64,000 bases of DNA from Mucilaginibacter gotjawali (GCF_002355435.1 NZ_AP017313.1:1736001-1800000), one strand, 5' to 3'; numbered from the stretch's first letter, positions 8,822 to 17,606 are shown. Notes: generated by a model from the sequence alone, not told the origin. Program-made: numbers and translations.

Positions 8822-9043
8822 TCATGCTTCTGTGCGCCGCACGCCAACCGGTTGATATTCCAGCAGCAAGGCCGAATTTGCCCTTTCGTTATCCAGTTTG
8901 CGGCTCGAAAGGATAAAAAATATACCTAAATACGAAAAGAAAATGCCATAAAACGCGCCATTAATACCCCCTATAACGCGTTTTGCCCCCAGTTTGGCGC
9001 ATAACCTCACATAAAAAAGCCAAACGATAAAACCGGCGAGCAT
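8822..9043 (-). CDS. Small two-helix membrane protein
   Basis: A 73-residue protein with a hydrophobic N-terminal helix (GFIVWLFYVRL), a short loop with AKLGAKRVIGG, a second helix (AFYGIFFSYLGIFFILSS) and a charged C-terminal tail. The pattern is that of a genuine short membrane protein, but I know no function. It is a lone gene upstream of, and divergent from, the Ter operon. Confidence 0.5.
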   Translation of the reverse strand: MLAGFIVWLFYVRLCAKLGAKRVIGGINGAFYGIFFSYLGIFFILSSRKLDNERANSALLLEYQPVGVRRTEA

Positions 9044-9418
9044 ATTGGATAAGTTTGCCTAAAGATAATGGGTTGGTACCACATCTGCAAAGTAAAAGCT
9101 GATGGCTGCCCGGACGGGTTGGGTTTGTAAGACTTTAACTTTAGCCTTCGCCTTTATTTTTTGCATTTATCGGCATCCTGTTATTTGGTATGTAAAACAG
9201 CATTATTTGTTTGACTACCGGAATTACTTAAAACCTAATTGCCGGAAACGATTTGCAACCGCAAATATTTAAATGTTTACTATCGGATACAAAATAATTC
9301 CCGGTTGCCTATAACAGGAATATATACTAAATTACGCCCCATCGAACGTTATCATTTTTTATAAATCTTGTAATATATCTAAGTCAATTAACTCTAATAT
9401 CACAGACGGTAATAAATT
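9044..9418. other. Spacer upstream of the Ter operon
   Basis: About 375 bases between the small membrane protein gene and the first terD, transcribed away from each other, so promoters for both must lie here. I found no clean TAnnTTTG element close to terD. No coding frame is seen. Confidence 0.4.
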
Positions 9419-9994
9419 ATGGCTATAAATCTTCAAAAGGGACAAAGAATTGATATCGGCTTATCAAAAATAAGCCTTGGTTTGGGCTGGAACCCACACG
9501 AGGGAACCGGGTATGATTTCGACCTGGATGCCTCGGCATTTATGATTGATCAGAACCGGCTGATCCCGGCGGAAGAGTATTTCGTTTTTTACGGCAATAC
9601 AGATTCGCCTGATAAGGCATTACACCATTCGGGTGACGACCCGACGGGCGGTAACAGCGATGGCGGTGATGATGAAACTATTTCGGTAGACCTGACAAAA
9701 GTTGACGCACGCATTGTGGAAATACTTTTTGTGGTTACCATACATGAAGCTGTCGCCAGGAAACAAAACTATGGCCAGGTCCGCGATTCCTACATTCGAA
9801 TTGTTGACAACGTGACAGGGCAGGAGATTGCCAAATATGAACTTGGCGAGGATTTCTCCATTGAAACAGCAGTAGAGTTTGGCCGTTTGTATAAACGCGA
9901 CAACCAATGGAAGTTTGAAGCATCGGGCCTGGGCTACCGGGAGGACCTTGCATTTTTTGTTTCAAAATATTTTAAAGGTCAGATCATTAAATAA
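9419..9994 (+). CDS. terD: TerD-family stress protein (copy 1)
   Basis: A 191-residue TerD-fold protein. ISLGLGWNPHEG and DFDLDASAFMI (residues 33-43) are the first conserved calcium-site region; SGDDPTGGNSDGGDDETISVDL (about 71-92) is the second acidic region. Family members bind calcium and act in tellurite, phage and oxidative stress resistance systems. This copy has lost the usual GDGDGDDE spacing, with GGNSDGGDDE instead. It is the first gene of a ten-gene operon with very short gaps; the next gene, another terD copy, starts 12 bases later. Confidence 0.9.
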   Translation: MAINLQKGQRIDIGLSKISLGLGWNPHEGTGYDFDLDASAFMIDQNRLIPAEEYFVFYGNTDSPDKALHHSGDDPTGGNSDGGDDETISVDLTKVDARIVEILFVVTIHEAVARKQNYGQVRDSYIRIVDNVTGQEIAKYELGEDFSIETAVEFGRLYKRDNQWKFEASGLGYREDLAFFVSKYFKGQIIK

Positions 9995-10006
9995 AACATT
10001 TAAATT

Positions 10007-10672
10007 ATGGCAATTAACCTGGTAAAAGGTCAAACTATTGATCTTCGGAAAAATGATAAAGGCGAATCTTTCGACCTTTCATCTGTTACTATCGGCTTAG
10101 GCTGGGACGTTAAGCAAAAAAACGGCGGGTTCCTGGGTAAGTTATTTGGAAGCGGTGAGGAAGAGGAGTATGATTTAGACGCAATTGCATTCCTGCTAAA
10201 TGCAGAAGGTAAAATAGCTAACATGGGCCGCACTGTACAAAAAGGGAATCATAATATCAGCATGTTTGAGGGCGATGTTGTTTACTTTAATTCTATGCAG
10301 CATCCCTCCGGCAATATCTGGTTAACCGGCGACAACCGCACAGGCGCCGGCGATGGAGACGACGAGCAAATCATCGTTAAATTAAATAACCTTAGCCCGG
10401 CGTATGACCGTATTCTTTTTGTGGTGGCTATTTACCAGGGCAAGAAAAATCACCAGCATTTTGGCATGGTTGAAAATGCCTTTATTCGTGCGGTTGACCG
10501 CACCGGTAAAGAAATTGCACGTTACAGCCTTTCAGGTGATGCTACTTTTAACGGTATCTGCTCCATGACGTTTGCAGAAGTTTACCGCAAAGACGGCTCA
10601 TGGAAATTCAGAGCTATTGGCGAGCCTCATTCAACTGATAGCTTTGTTGACATCCTTCAAAATTACAGGTAA
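10007..10672 (+). CDS. terD: TerD-family stress protein (copy 2)
   Basis: A 221-residue TerD homologue, longer than usual because of an insert with GGFLGKLFGSGEEEE between VTIGLGWDVKQ and EYDLDAIAFLL. The second acidic motif is intact (TGDNRTGAGDGDDEQI), followed by RILFVVAIYQGKKNHQHFG and ENAFIRAVD. The acid-rich insert is a natural place for a partner contact, but that is inference. It is followed at 13 bases by the HAD gene. Confidence 0.88.
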   Translation: MAINLVKGQTIDLRKNDKGESFDLSSVTIGLGWDVKQKNGGFLGKLFGSGEEEEYDLDAIAFLLNAEGKIANMGRTVQKGNHNISMFEGDVVYFNSMQHPSGNIWLTGDNRTGAGDGDDEQIIVKLNNLSPAYDRILFVVAIYQGKKNHQHFGMVENAFIRAVDRTGKEIARYSLSGDATFNGICSMTFAEVYRKDGSWKFRAIGEPHSTDSFVDILQNYR

Positions 10673-10685
10673 GGTAACGCGGGCG

Positions 10686-11402
10686 ATGGAAATATACCGG
10701 CACTATTCTTTTGATCTGTGGCTTACGCTCATTAAATCAAACCCTTTGTTTAAGAAGCAACGCTGCCGTATTTTTCATCAGCAGTACAATGCCCTAAACA
10801 AACCGCTTGATGAAGTAGAGTTTATTTTCAGGCAGGTAGACCTGATGTGCAACAACATCAATGAAGCTACCGGCAAAAATATCGATGCCGAAGAAATGTA
10901 CCTGATGGTGATCAGCCAGCTAAATGATAACAAAGCAGGGTTGCATGACATTGATATCCATGCCTTATACCTGCAAATGGAAACCTTGCTGTTTGAATTT
11001 ATGCCCCTGATCTATTCGCCCGATACGCCCGAAATATTGGCGCATATCAAAGAAAACCCGGATTGCACCACGAACATATTAAGTAATACCGGCTTTATTA
11101 AAGGTGTAACGCTTCGAAAAGTATTAAAAACGTTAAATATCGAACCGTATTTCGATTTTCAGCTCTATTCGGATGAAGCAGGTTTATCAAAACCCAACAC
11201 AGCGTTTTTCCGGTTGTTACTTGATCAGGTTGCAGCGTTCAGATCTATACCGGCAAATCAAATCGTCCATATCGGCGATAATATAAGGGCCGATATTTGG
11301 GGCGCCGAAATGGCAGGTATTCAAGGCTTCCAGGTTAATTCAAATAATATACCACTTGTAAAACTAATTCCTGATGCAACACAACACTTATTCTTTGCAT
11401 AA
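10686..11402 (+). CDS. HAD-superfamily hydrolase of the Ter operon
   Basis: A 238-residue HAD-fold protein. I take the ATG at 10686 as start since it places motif I, SFDLWLTLI, at residues 8-16 right after the terD stop; a longer frame would run inside terD. Motif II is ILSNTG, the motif III lysine is in GLSKPNTAFF, and motif IV is HIGDNIRADIWGAEMAG. In motif I the second Asp of the phosphatase pattern DxD is replaced by Trp, as in some dehalogenase-type members, so general-acid catalysis may differ. HAD and phosphoribosyltransferase genes are known partners in Ter-linked biosynthetic modules, thought to make a nucleoside-like metabolite. Confidence 0.85.
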   Translation: MEIYRHYSFDLWLTLIKSNPLFKKQRCRIFHQQYNALNKPLDEVEFIFRQVDLMCNNINEATGKNIDAEEMYLMVISQLNDNKAGLHDIDIHALYLQMETLLFEFMPLIYSPDTPEILAHIKENPDCTTNILSNTGFIKGVTLRKVLKTLNIEPYFDFQLYSDEAGLSKPNTAFFRLLLDQVAAFRSIPANQIVHIGDNIRADIWGAEMAGIQGFQVNSNNIPLVKLIPDATQHLFFA

Positions 11403-12210
11403 AATATGCACCAGCACGGGGTTTGCCTTTGATGCCGGCGGTTATAGCCGGTTTAAATTTGGCGATGGGCAGCAGGCCAGCTTATTTGGCACCGCTTTAG
11501 CTGAGGGATTTATTAAGAAAGTTTTGGAAAACCAGGTTATCCAACAACAAATAGTGGTTATATCCAGCCCTTATTCGTTTATACCGACCGCCACTTTTGC
11601 GATGAAAAACCATTTTGTTTACCGGTTGAATCGCTGGTTGGCTGAAAACCGTTTACCGGTTGTACAGGAAACAAAGGTACACCGCACGATCACGTATAAG
11701 GATGACTATGGCGAATTGAATGCGGAGCAAAGGATGAAATTGATAGGCAATGATTCCTTCCATATTGATGCTGCCTTTTTAAGAGGGAAAACGCTGATTT
11801 TTTTGGATGATATAAAGATTACCGGGAGCCATGAAAGAATGATCACAAAAATGATCAGCGAATATGCCCTGGATAATGAGATCCATATGTTGTATTTTGC
11901 CGAGCTCACTAATCCGGATATTCATCCCAATATCGAAAATTACCTCAATTATCATGATGTAAAATCGATTTTTGACCTGGATAGTATCATTAACGGTGGT
12001 AGTTTTTGTATCAATACCCGTATAGTTAAGTTTATATTAAACTATGAGCACCATAGTTTTTGCGTATTTTTGCAGAATAAATCCAAAAAGTTCCTTAACG
12101 AGTTATACGATATGGCTTTAGGAAACAGCTATCACACCATGGATAGCTATGCCTTAAATCTTAATTACATAAAAAACCACTTATTTAAAAACCATCAAGT
12201 TTTAGCATAA
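11374..12210 (+). CDS. Phosphoribosyltransferase-like protein of the Ter operon
   Basis: A 278-residue protein overlapping the HAD gene by 29 bases. The segment GKTLIFLDDIKITGSHERM is the PRPP-binding motif of type I phosphoribosyltransferases (hydrophobic strand, two Asp, Thr-Gly). Earlier parts (QIVVISSPYSFIPTATFAMKN) fit the first strand and loop of this fold. Such proteins occur next to TerD/HAD genes in the predicted biosynthetic arm of Ter systems. The substrate base is not known. The product is cytoplasmic with no signal or helix. The next terD copy follows after 5 bases. Confidence 0.75.
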   Translation: MQHNTYSLHKICTSTGFAFDAGGYSRFKFGDGQQASLFGTALAEGFIKKVLENQVIQQQIVVISSPYSFIPTATFAMKNHFVYRLNRWLAENRLPVVQETKVHRTITYKDDYGELNAEQRMKLIGNDSFHIDAAFLRGKTLIFLDDIKITGSHERMITKMISEYALDNEIHMLYFAELTNPDIHPNIENYLNYHDVKSIFDLDSIINGGSFCINTRIVKFILNYEHHSFCVFLQNKSKKFLNELYDMALGNSYHTMDSYALNLNYIKNHLFKNHQVLA

Positions 12211-12215
12211 TTATT

Positions 12216-12769
12216 ATGGCAATTAATCTTCAAAAAGGCCAGAGAGAGGCAATTAACGCACCAAAGTTTACCATTGGATTGGGCTGGGATACCAACTCGT
12301 CATCTACCGGTTCGGCTTTCGACCTGGATGCCTCGGTGTTTATTCTTGGCGAAAACAAAAAATATTAACAGACGCTCACTTTGTGTTTTACAATAACCTG
12401 GTGTCGCCAGATGGAAGCGTGGAGCATACAGGCGATAATTTAACCGGCGACGGTGACGGTGATGACGAACAGATTAAGATTGACCTGTCGAAGGTTGATC
12501 CTCGCACTACTGAAATATGCGTAGTGGTAACCATACATGACGCCGAGAACCGCCGGCAAAACTTCGGGCAGGTTCGCAATTCGTTTATCCGGATTTTTGA
12601 TGCAGCTACCAATAGCGATATCCTGAAATATGAATTGGAGGAAGATTTTTCTATCGAGACAGCGATTGAGTTCGGCCGGATTTACAAAAAGGATGATAAG
12701 TGGAAGTTTGAAGCCATTGGCGCCGGCATGAAAGGCGGCCTGGCTGATTATTTAAAAAAATACAACTAA
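12216..12769 (+). pseudogene. terD: TerD-family stress protein (copy 3), frameshifted
   Basis: The frame from the ATG codes MAINLQKGQREAINAPKF, then IGLGWDTNSSSTG and AFDLDASVFILGENKK, and stops at 12368. The remainder continues in the -1 frame: ILTDAHFVFYNNLVSPDGS, TGDNLTGDGDGDDEQI, EICVVVTIHDAENR, NFGQVRNSFIRIFD. Together they are an almost perfect TerD of normal length and the most canonical of the four copies here. Adding one A to the run of six A (12357-12362) restores the frame. A sequencing error is likelier than a dead gene, since both halves are well preserved. Confidence 0.85.
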
Positions 12770-12770
12770 T

Positions 12771-13385
12771 ATGGCAATCAATTTAGAAAAAGGCCAGCGG
12801 ATCAACCTTGAAAAAGGCAATGGCACCAAACTGCAAAACATCTGCGTTGGAATAAATTGGGGCGCAATTGTTAAAAAGGGCCTGTTTGGCTTTGGCACAA
12901 TAAAGGAAGCTGTTGACCTTGATGCCAGCTGCGCTTTATATAATGATCAGAAACAACTGGAAGAGGTAATTTACTTTGGCAACCTGAGGTCTAAAAACGG
13001 CGCGGTAAGGCACAGCGGTGATGATTTAACCGGCGATATGGATGGCGATGACGGTTTGGATAACGAAATTATTACGCTTGAACTGCCCGCCCTGCCAGCC
13101 AGCACAACCTATGTGGCTTTTATGCTGAACAGTTTCAGGGGACAGGATTTTGGCGCAATCCCGTTTGCATCTATCCGCATTTACGAGGGAACGCCCACCC
13201 GGGTGAACGAGGTGTTTGCCAAATATGATATCGCTCATGGCGCCGGGTTTGCTGGGCACGTATCAATGGTGATGGGCGTGTTTTATAAACGTAACGGCGA
13301 ATGGAAGTTTAACGCCATAGGCGAGCCAACGAACGACAAAGATTTGCAAAATACCGTTCAAACAGTTACAGCGAGATATCTATAA
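12771..13385 (+). CDS. terD: TerD-family stress protein (copy 4)
   Basis: A 204-residue divergent TerD homologue beginning one base after copy 3. It has the GINWGAIVKKGLFGFGTIKE insert instead of GLGWDT, VDLDASCALYN for the first acidic motif, and HSGDDLTGDMDGDDGLDNE for the second, with a three-residue insertion. The later part FNAIGEPTNDKD parallels copy 2. These changes may alter calcium binding. The operon continues with telA after 87 bases, the largest gap inside this operon. Confidence 0.87.
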   Translation: MAINLEKGQRINLEKGNGTKLQNICVGINWGAIVKKGLFGFGTIKEAVDLDASCALYNDQKQLEEVIYFGNLRSKNGAVRHSGDDLTGDMDGDDGLDNEIITLELPALPASTTYVAFMLNSFRGQDFGAIPFASIRIYEGTPTRVNEVFAKYDIAHGAGFAGHVSMVMGVFYKRNGEWKFNAIGEPTNDKDLQNTVQTVTARYL

Positions 13386-13472
13386 TAAATTATTAACTTT
13401 AAAACAATCAAGCAATAAAGTGGCGGGTTTGCACAGCCGTTATTTTATTACAAAGTCATAAAAACTTGTCAT

Positions 13473-14618
13473 ATGGAAGATGTAACACCCACAGGCGCAA
13501 CCGAAAGCCCTAACCCGATTAACGAAATACCGGCGGTTAAAACAGAAATGTCCTCGACGATGAAAGTTGACAAAGAGGGGAATGTTAACCTTGAACTGAT
13601 AAAACCCGAAGAAGAAAAGAAATATGCTGAAGTAGCTAAAGACCTTAACCCTTCGGATATGAACTCCGTGTTGAATTATGGCGCCGACGTGCAGGGTTCG
13701 ATGGAGAAATACAGTAACCAATTCCTGGTTTCTGTACGTACTTACAACTCCGGCGAGGTTGGCGGTTTAATTACCGACCTGCTCACCGAATTGAACTATA
13801 TTGACGTTGATGAGCTGAACCAGGGCGCGTTTAAAAGTTTCCTGCTGCATGTTCCCTTCGTCAAAAACCTCATCTTCGATGCAAAAAAGCTTTTTGCAAA
13901 GTATGATACTGTTGTTGATAATATCGATAAGATCACCAATAAAATAAAAGCAGGCCGCTTAAACTCCATTAAAGATAATAGCTCGCTGCAAACTATGTTT
14001 GACAGTAATGTGGAATATATTAAGCAAATGGAGGACCTGATTATAGCGGGCCAGCTTAAACTTAATGAACTAAACGTTAAGCTTGCGCAAATGGACCAGC
14101 GCCCGGCAGATTACAATGATTACGAAATTGCCGACCTGCGCGACTTTGTAAACCGCCTGGATAAACGCATGGCCGACTTAAAAGTGGTGCGTTTCATCAT
14201 GCTGCAATCGCTTGCACAGATCAGGGTAGTTCAAAATAATAATACTTCTATCGCCGAAAAAGCCCAGTCTATCATCTCAACCACCATTCCGGTTTGGAAA
14301 AATCAGCTCACTATCGCTGTCGCCCTGCAAAGGCAAAAAGCCAATGTTGAAATGCAGAAAAAGATAGCCGATACCACCAATACCATTTTATTAAAGAACG
14401 CCGAACTGCTTAAAACAAACAGCATTGACGTTGCCCGCGAAAATGAAAAAACAGTGGTTTCTATTGATACCCTGAAGAAAACTACCCAATCGTTGATTGA
14501 AACGCTGAACGAAGTAAAACGCATCCATGAGGAAGGCGCACAAAACCGGAAAAATTTAAACACAGAGTTACAAAGTTTAGAAACCGAACTGAAGAAAAAT
14601 GTGACGAATGTTGGCTAA
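13473..14618 (+). CDS. telA: Toxic anion resistance protein TelA family
   Basis: A 381-residue largely helical, charged protein of the TelA/KlaA family: AKDLNPSDMNSVLNYGADVQ near residue 60, VKNLIFDAKKLFAKYDTVVDNI in the middle, and the typical C-terminal run with AVALQRQKANVEMQKKIADTTNTILLKNAELL. TelA proteins are linked with tellurite and other toxic anion resistance, and with TerC/TerD genes; the mechanism is unknown. Long heptad-like stretches suggest coiled coils. It is followed at 9 bases by an unknown helical gene. Confidence 0.88.
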   Translation: MEDVTPTGATESPNPINEIPAVKTEMSSTMKVDKEGNVNLELIKPEEEKKYAEVAKDLNPSDMNSVLNYGADVQGSMEKYSNQFLVSVRTYNSGEVGGLITDLLTELNYIDVDELNQGAFKSFLLHVPFVKNLIFDAKKLFAKYDTVVDNIDKITNKIKAGRLNSIKDNSSLQTMFDSNVEYIKQMEDLIIAGQLKLNELNVKLAQMDQRPADYNDYEIADLRDFVNRLDKRMADLKVVRFIMLQSLAQIRVVQNNNTSIAEKAQSIISTTIPVWKNQLTIAVALQRQKANVEMQKKIADTTNTILLKNAELLKTNSIDVARENEKTVVSIDTLKKTTQSLIETLNEVKRIHEEGAQNRKNLNTELQSLETELKKNVTNVG

Positions 14619-14627
14619 ATTTGAAAA

Positions 14628-15589
14628 ATGGATGATGCCGGCAAAGCGATACTAAATGAGTCGAACAGGATAATCAGCAAATTGCAGTTGCTGTCCGTTT
14701 TTTTCGGGGATGACATCATCTACAAGATTTATTTGCGGAGCCAGGTGATACACCAGTTATTTGCGGATAATCCGGAATTGGACATCAATAAACTCCAGCT
14801 GTTTCATTTGCAGTACAGCCAGTCGTTAATTGATTTACTGGTCAAAATAAAAAAGAACAACGAAAAGAGTATCCTGATTTTGCTTGACGAAATCCAGTTG
14901 AATAAGGATTTAATCGCAAAGATCAGGGAGTCTGTGCTTACGTTCGAACAGTATCGGCTCGACCAGCAAAGGCAGGCGTTAAAGATAAATACTTCATTAA
15001 GGAAGTTATTCCAGGTGTTGTCCGATGATACTACTGAATATCCTTTTGCAAAAAATGTCAACGCTTTTAGTGAACGTTACTCACCTGATTTTTATGCCGA
15101 AGTTTCGCCCGGTCTGATCACCGAACTGGAACAATATACGCCTGCCGACGTTTACAAAAATGCCTACGCGGTTATCCAGCGAAAATTAATGGGTGTGCTT
15201 TGTAAATACGATTTCAGAAGCAGCTTTGTTTGCGGTTTAAAAGCAGGGGATAGGATTGCCGAAGTTTACCGGTTGAATGATACCGACAGGTACTTCGTTT
15301 ACTTTCCGGCAAAGGGATTGTTCCTGTTTTGCGATATTACAAAAATAGATCAGCGCGGGGTGCCTGTGGAATTGTCAAAAAAGAAACATTTATCAGGGAA
15401 TTAACGGATAAAAACGACCAGTTAAACAGTAGTATCAACATTATAAAAACGACGATCCCGGCTGATATTAAAAACTTATTAGCTGATAATTACAAAAAAC
15501 TAAACGACATTAACTTTTTACAAAATATAAGCGACGTAGACGTGCAGGCTAACATTTTAAAAAGTATGCTGAACACGGATATGATGTAA
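14628..15589 (+). CDS. Unknown helical protein of the Ter operon, frame split near the 3' end
   Basis: The frame from the ATG gives 258 residues, mostly helical and charged, with no family I recognise. It stops at 15404, while a second frame codes TFIRELTDKNDQLNSSINII and continues as a coiled-coil-like tail to 15589. The two join if one A is added to the run at 15377-15382, giving about 320 residues. The junction reads TC-A-AAA-AAG in frame, which is also a classic -1 ribosomal slippery heptamer, and the downstream frame is the -1 frame. Since six other frameshifts in the window are of the same kind, a missing base is more likely than programmed slippage. It lies between telA and terC. Confidence 0.6.
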
Positions 15590-15618
15590 ATAATCCATTT
15601 TTAATTTCCTTTTAACTT

Positions 15619-16440
15619 ATGAATATACTGCACGAGGTGCTTGGCGCCGATATAAAGGCTGGAATCCTGATCATTTTAAACCTTATTTTAATAGAGAGTC
15701 TGCTCTCTGTGGACAATGCAGCGGTTTTGGCAACCATGGTACTCGACTTGCCTAAACACCAGCGCAACAAAGCCTTACGATACGGAATCATCGGGGCATA
15801 TGTAATGCGGGGCATTTGCCTGTTTTTAGCGGCCTGGCTGGTAAAAATATGGTGGCTTAAACCACTTGGCGGCCTTTACCTGCTTTACCTGGCCTTTACC
15901 TATTTTAGAGGAAAACTAAGTGAAGCTGAAAATGGCGGCGGCGACAGCGAGGTAGACAAGAACAAAAATTGGGCTTACCGCTCAACTGTTGGATTGATCG
16001 GCACGCTGTGGGCCACTGTTATTTTAGTAGAAATTATGGATCTTGCCTTCTCTATTGATAACGTTTTTGCTGCCGTGGCGTTCACCAATCATGTTGTTCT
16101 CATTTACATTGGTGTGTTTATCGGCATTCTGGCCATGCGGTTTGTGGCCCAGGCTTTTGTAAAATTAATGGAAAAGTTCACTTTCCTGGAGACCGTAGCT
16201 TTTATAGTTATCGGTTTGCTGGGCATTAAGCTTACTGCGTCTTTATTTACTCATTTTTACCCCGAATCAGGCTTTTCTAAATTTATGACCGGCGAAAGCG
16301 CCGATATATTTACATCAGTATTTACAGTAGCTATTTTTATCCTGCCGGTTTTAAGTTCCTTGTTTTTCAATTACCCTAAAAAACATACGATAGAACCCGA
16401 AGTTGCTGAACGCGCAGAGGATGTGCTGAATAAAAGTTAA
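15619..16440 (+). CDS. terC: TerC-family integral membrane protein
   Basis: A 273-residue membrane protein with about eight helices. Two TerC signatures with paired acidic residues in the membrane are present: ESLLSVDNAAVLATMVL near residue 28 and EIMDLAFSIDNVFAAVAF near 140. The loop between helices 3 and 4 is acidic and Gly-rich (SEAENGGGDSEVDKNK). TerC proteins are thought to handle metal ions (manganese or calcium) or to form the membrane anchor of Ter complexes. Its position after four TerD genes and TelA supports such a complex here. Confidence 0.9.
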   Translation: MNILHEVLGADIKAGILIILNLILIESLLSVDNAAVLATMVLDLPKHQRNKALRYGIIGAYVMRGICLFLAAWLVKIWWLKPLGGLYLLYLAFTYFRGKLSEAENGGGDSEVDKNKNWAYRSTVGLIGTLWATVILVEIMDLAFSIDNVFAAVAFTNHVVLIYIGVFIGILAMRFVAQAFVKLMEKFTFLETVAFIVIGLLGIKLTASLFTHFYPESGFSKFMTGESADIFTSVFTVAIFILPVLSSLFFNYPKKHTIEPEVAERAEDVLNKS

Positions 16441-16461
16441 TATTTAAACAGAATTTGACAG

Positions 16462-16908
16462 ATGATTAAACTAATTGCAAGCTGGTTTGGTATTGGATAT
16501 ATCAAAGGTGGCGGCACTATTGCTGCCGCCGTTACCTGCGGGCTGATCTGGCTTTTATGGTCAACACCTGCAGGTCAGCATGAATGGATATTATTGTTGA
16601 TTACAATATTAATCACTTTACTGGGAATTTACCTTGGCGATAAGGTTGAACCCTCCTGGGGAAAAGATAGCTCCAAAGTAGTTATTGACGAAGTATCGGG
16701 AATGCTGGTAACCATGTTATTTGTACCACACAATAACTGGTACCTGCTGGCCGGGTTTATATTATTCCGGTTTTTTGACATTGTAAAACCTTTATTTATC
16801 CGCAGGCTGGAGGATTTGCCAGGCGGTACCGGTGTTATGCTGGACGATGTTTTGGCCGGGGTATATGGCAATATCCTGATCCAGCTATTTATATGGCTAA
16901 AACTTTAG
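16462..16908 (+). CDS. pgpA: Phosphatidylglycerophosphatase A
   Basis: A 148-residue protein with four membrane helices and the PgpA signature VVIDEVSGMLVTMLF followed by RFFDIVKP and LPGGTGVMLDDVLAG. The enzyme removes the phosphate of phosphatidylglycerophosphate at the inner membrane. It begins 21 bases after terC on the same strand, so it may be carried on the Ter transcript although its job is ordinary lipid synthesis. Confidence 0.9.
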   Translation: MIKLIASWFGIGYIKGGGTIAAAVTCGLIWLLWSTPAGQHEWILLLITILITLLGIYLGDKVEPSWGKDSSKVVIDEVSGMLVTMLFVPHNNWYLLAGFILFRFFDIVKPLFIRRLEDLPGGTGVMLDDVLAGVYGNILIQLFIWLKL

Positions 16909-17050
16909 TCAATTCATATGCGGGTTTTGATGCGTCAGGCACGTACCCATGGGATGCTTAAATAGGGGATCATCACTCCCCATATCGTTTACTAAATCGG
17001 CCTGGGATTTGGTCATACCATATCATAATGCCTGCAAAACTGCTGACAGA

Positions 17051-17069
17051 ATTTTGTCACTGACAAAAT
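17051..17069. promoter_or_regulatory. Perfect 19-base palindrome
   Basis: ATTTTGTCA-C-TGACAAAAT is a perfect palindrome with flanking partial copies of TTGTCA on both sides (CTGACAG before, CTTGTCAACAG after). It looks like a dimeric regulator site, but lies between the ends of pgpA and hypC, away from any evident promoter. Confidence 0.4.
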
Positions 17070-17100
17070 CTTGTCAACAGTTAAATTATTGATATTCAGT

Positions 17101-17148
17101 TTTTTAGCGCTTTTTAGCGTTTGTAGCATTTGTAGCGCACGCTACAAA
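17101..17148. repeat. Tandem 9-mers TTTKTAGCR ending in a hairpin
   Basis: TTTTTAGCG, TTTTTAGCG, TTTGTAGCA and TTTGTAGCG stand almost end to end (spacing 10, 9, 9), and the last is followed after CA by its exact reverse complement CGCTACAAA. The spacer 16909-17327 around it carries no gene. The hairpin has no T-run, so it is not a normal terminator. Confidence 0.5.
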
Positions 17149-17327
17149 ACTATTGCAAAGGAGCCCTGCGGATGTGCAGTGAAATAACGATTGGATAAAA
17201 GTGTATCCGTCTTAATTAAGCCACATGGGATTATCTCTTGTAAGGATAGCTATTTTGCCTTCATCGCCGAAGTGAAAAAATAGACATTTTTCGGAATTTA
17301 TTAAATAAAAAGCTGTTCCGGTTATGG

Positions 17328-17585
17328 TCAGGTACCTTTCTCCTCCAACTCTTCCACTTCACCCATAGCTTTTAAATAGTCGAACACTTTAAGCGCCTCG
17401 TCTTCATTTATTTTGCTGATAGCTACGCCCACATGTACCAGCACATAATCACCCACTTGCGCCTCGGGGACCATGCACAGGTTGATGGTTTTGTGAATAC
17501 CACCGAAGGATACTTTGGCGGTACGGAACAGGTCGTCCAGTGTGGCGTCTATTTCTAATATTTTACCGGGTATTGCGAGGCACAT
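17328..17585 (-). CDS. hypC: Hydrogenase assembly chaperone HypC
   Basis: An 85-residue protein beginning MCLAIPGKILEI. The N-terminal Met-Cys, with Cys2 essential for holding the Fe(CN)2CO unit together with HypD, is intact, and the OB-fold core VGDYVLVHVGVAISKI follows. HypC/HypD assemble the iron half of the [NiFe] site and deliver it to the large subunit in the cytoplasm. It is the last gene of the minus-strand hypA-hypB-hypC group, separated from hypB by an inverted repeat element. Confidence 0.93.
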   Translation of the reverse strand: MCLAIPGKILEIDATLDDLFRTAKVSFGGIHKTINLCMVPEAQVGDYVLVHVGVAISKINEDEALKVFDYLKAMGEVEELEEKGT

Positions 17586-17606
17586 AGCGTTGTTGTTTTA
17601 ATTGTC

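Noticed and set aside
10572..10685. HAD gene start inside terD copy 2
   Set aside because: The frame is open there, but the extra residues are unrelated to HAD proteins and motif I should be near the N-terminus, as it is with the ATG at 10686.
15361..15404. Programmed -1 frameshifting in the helical Ter gene
   Set aside because: The heptamer fits, but six other breaks of the same kind without slippery heptamers make a missing base the simpler reading. Kept only as a low-weight finding.
16629..16871. Minus-strand frame inside pgpA
   Set aside because: Shadow of a well-supported gene without any motif of its own.
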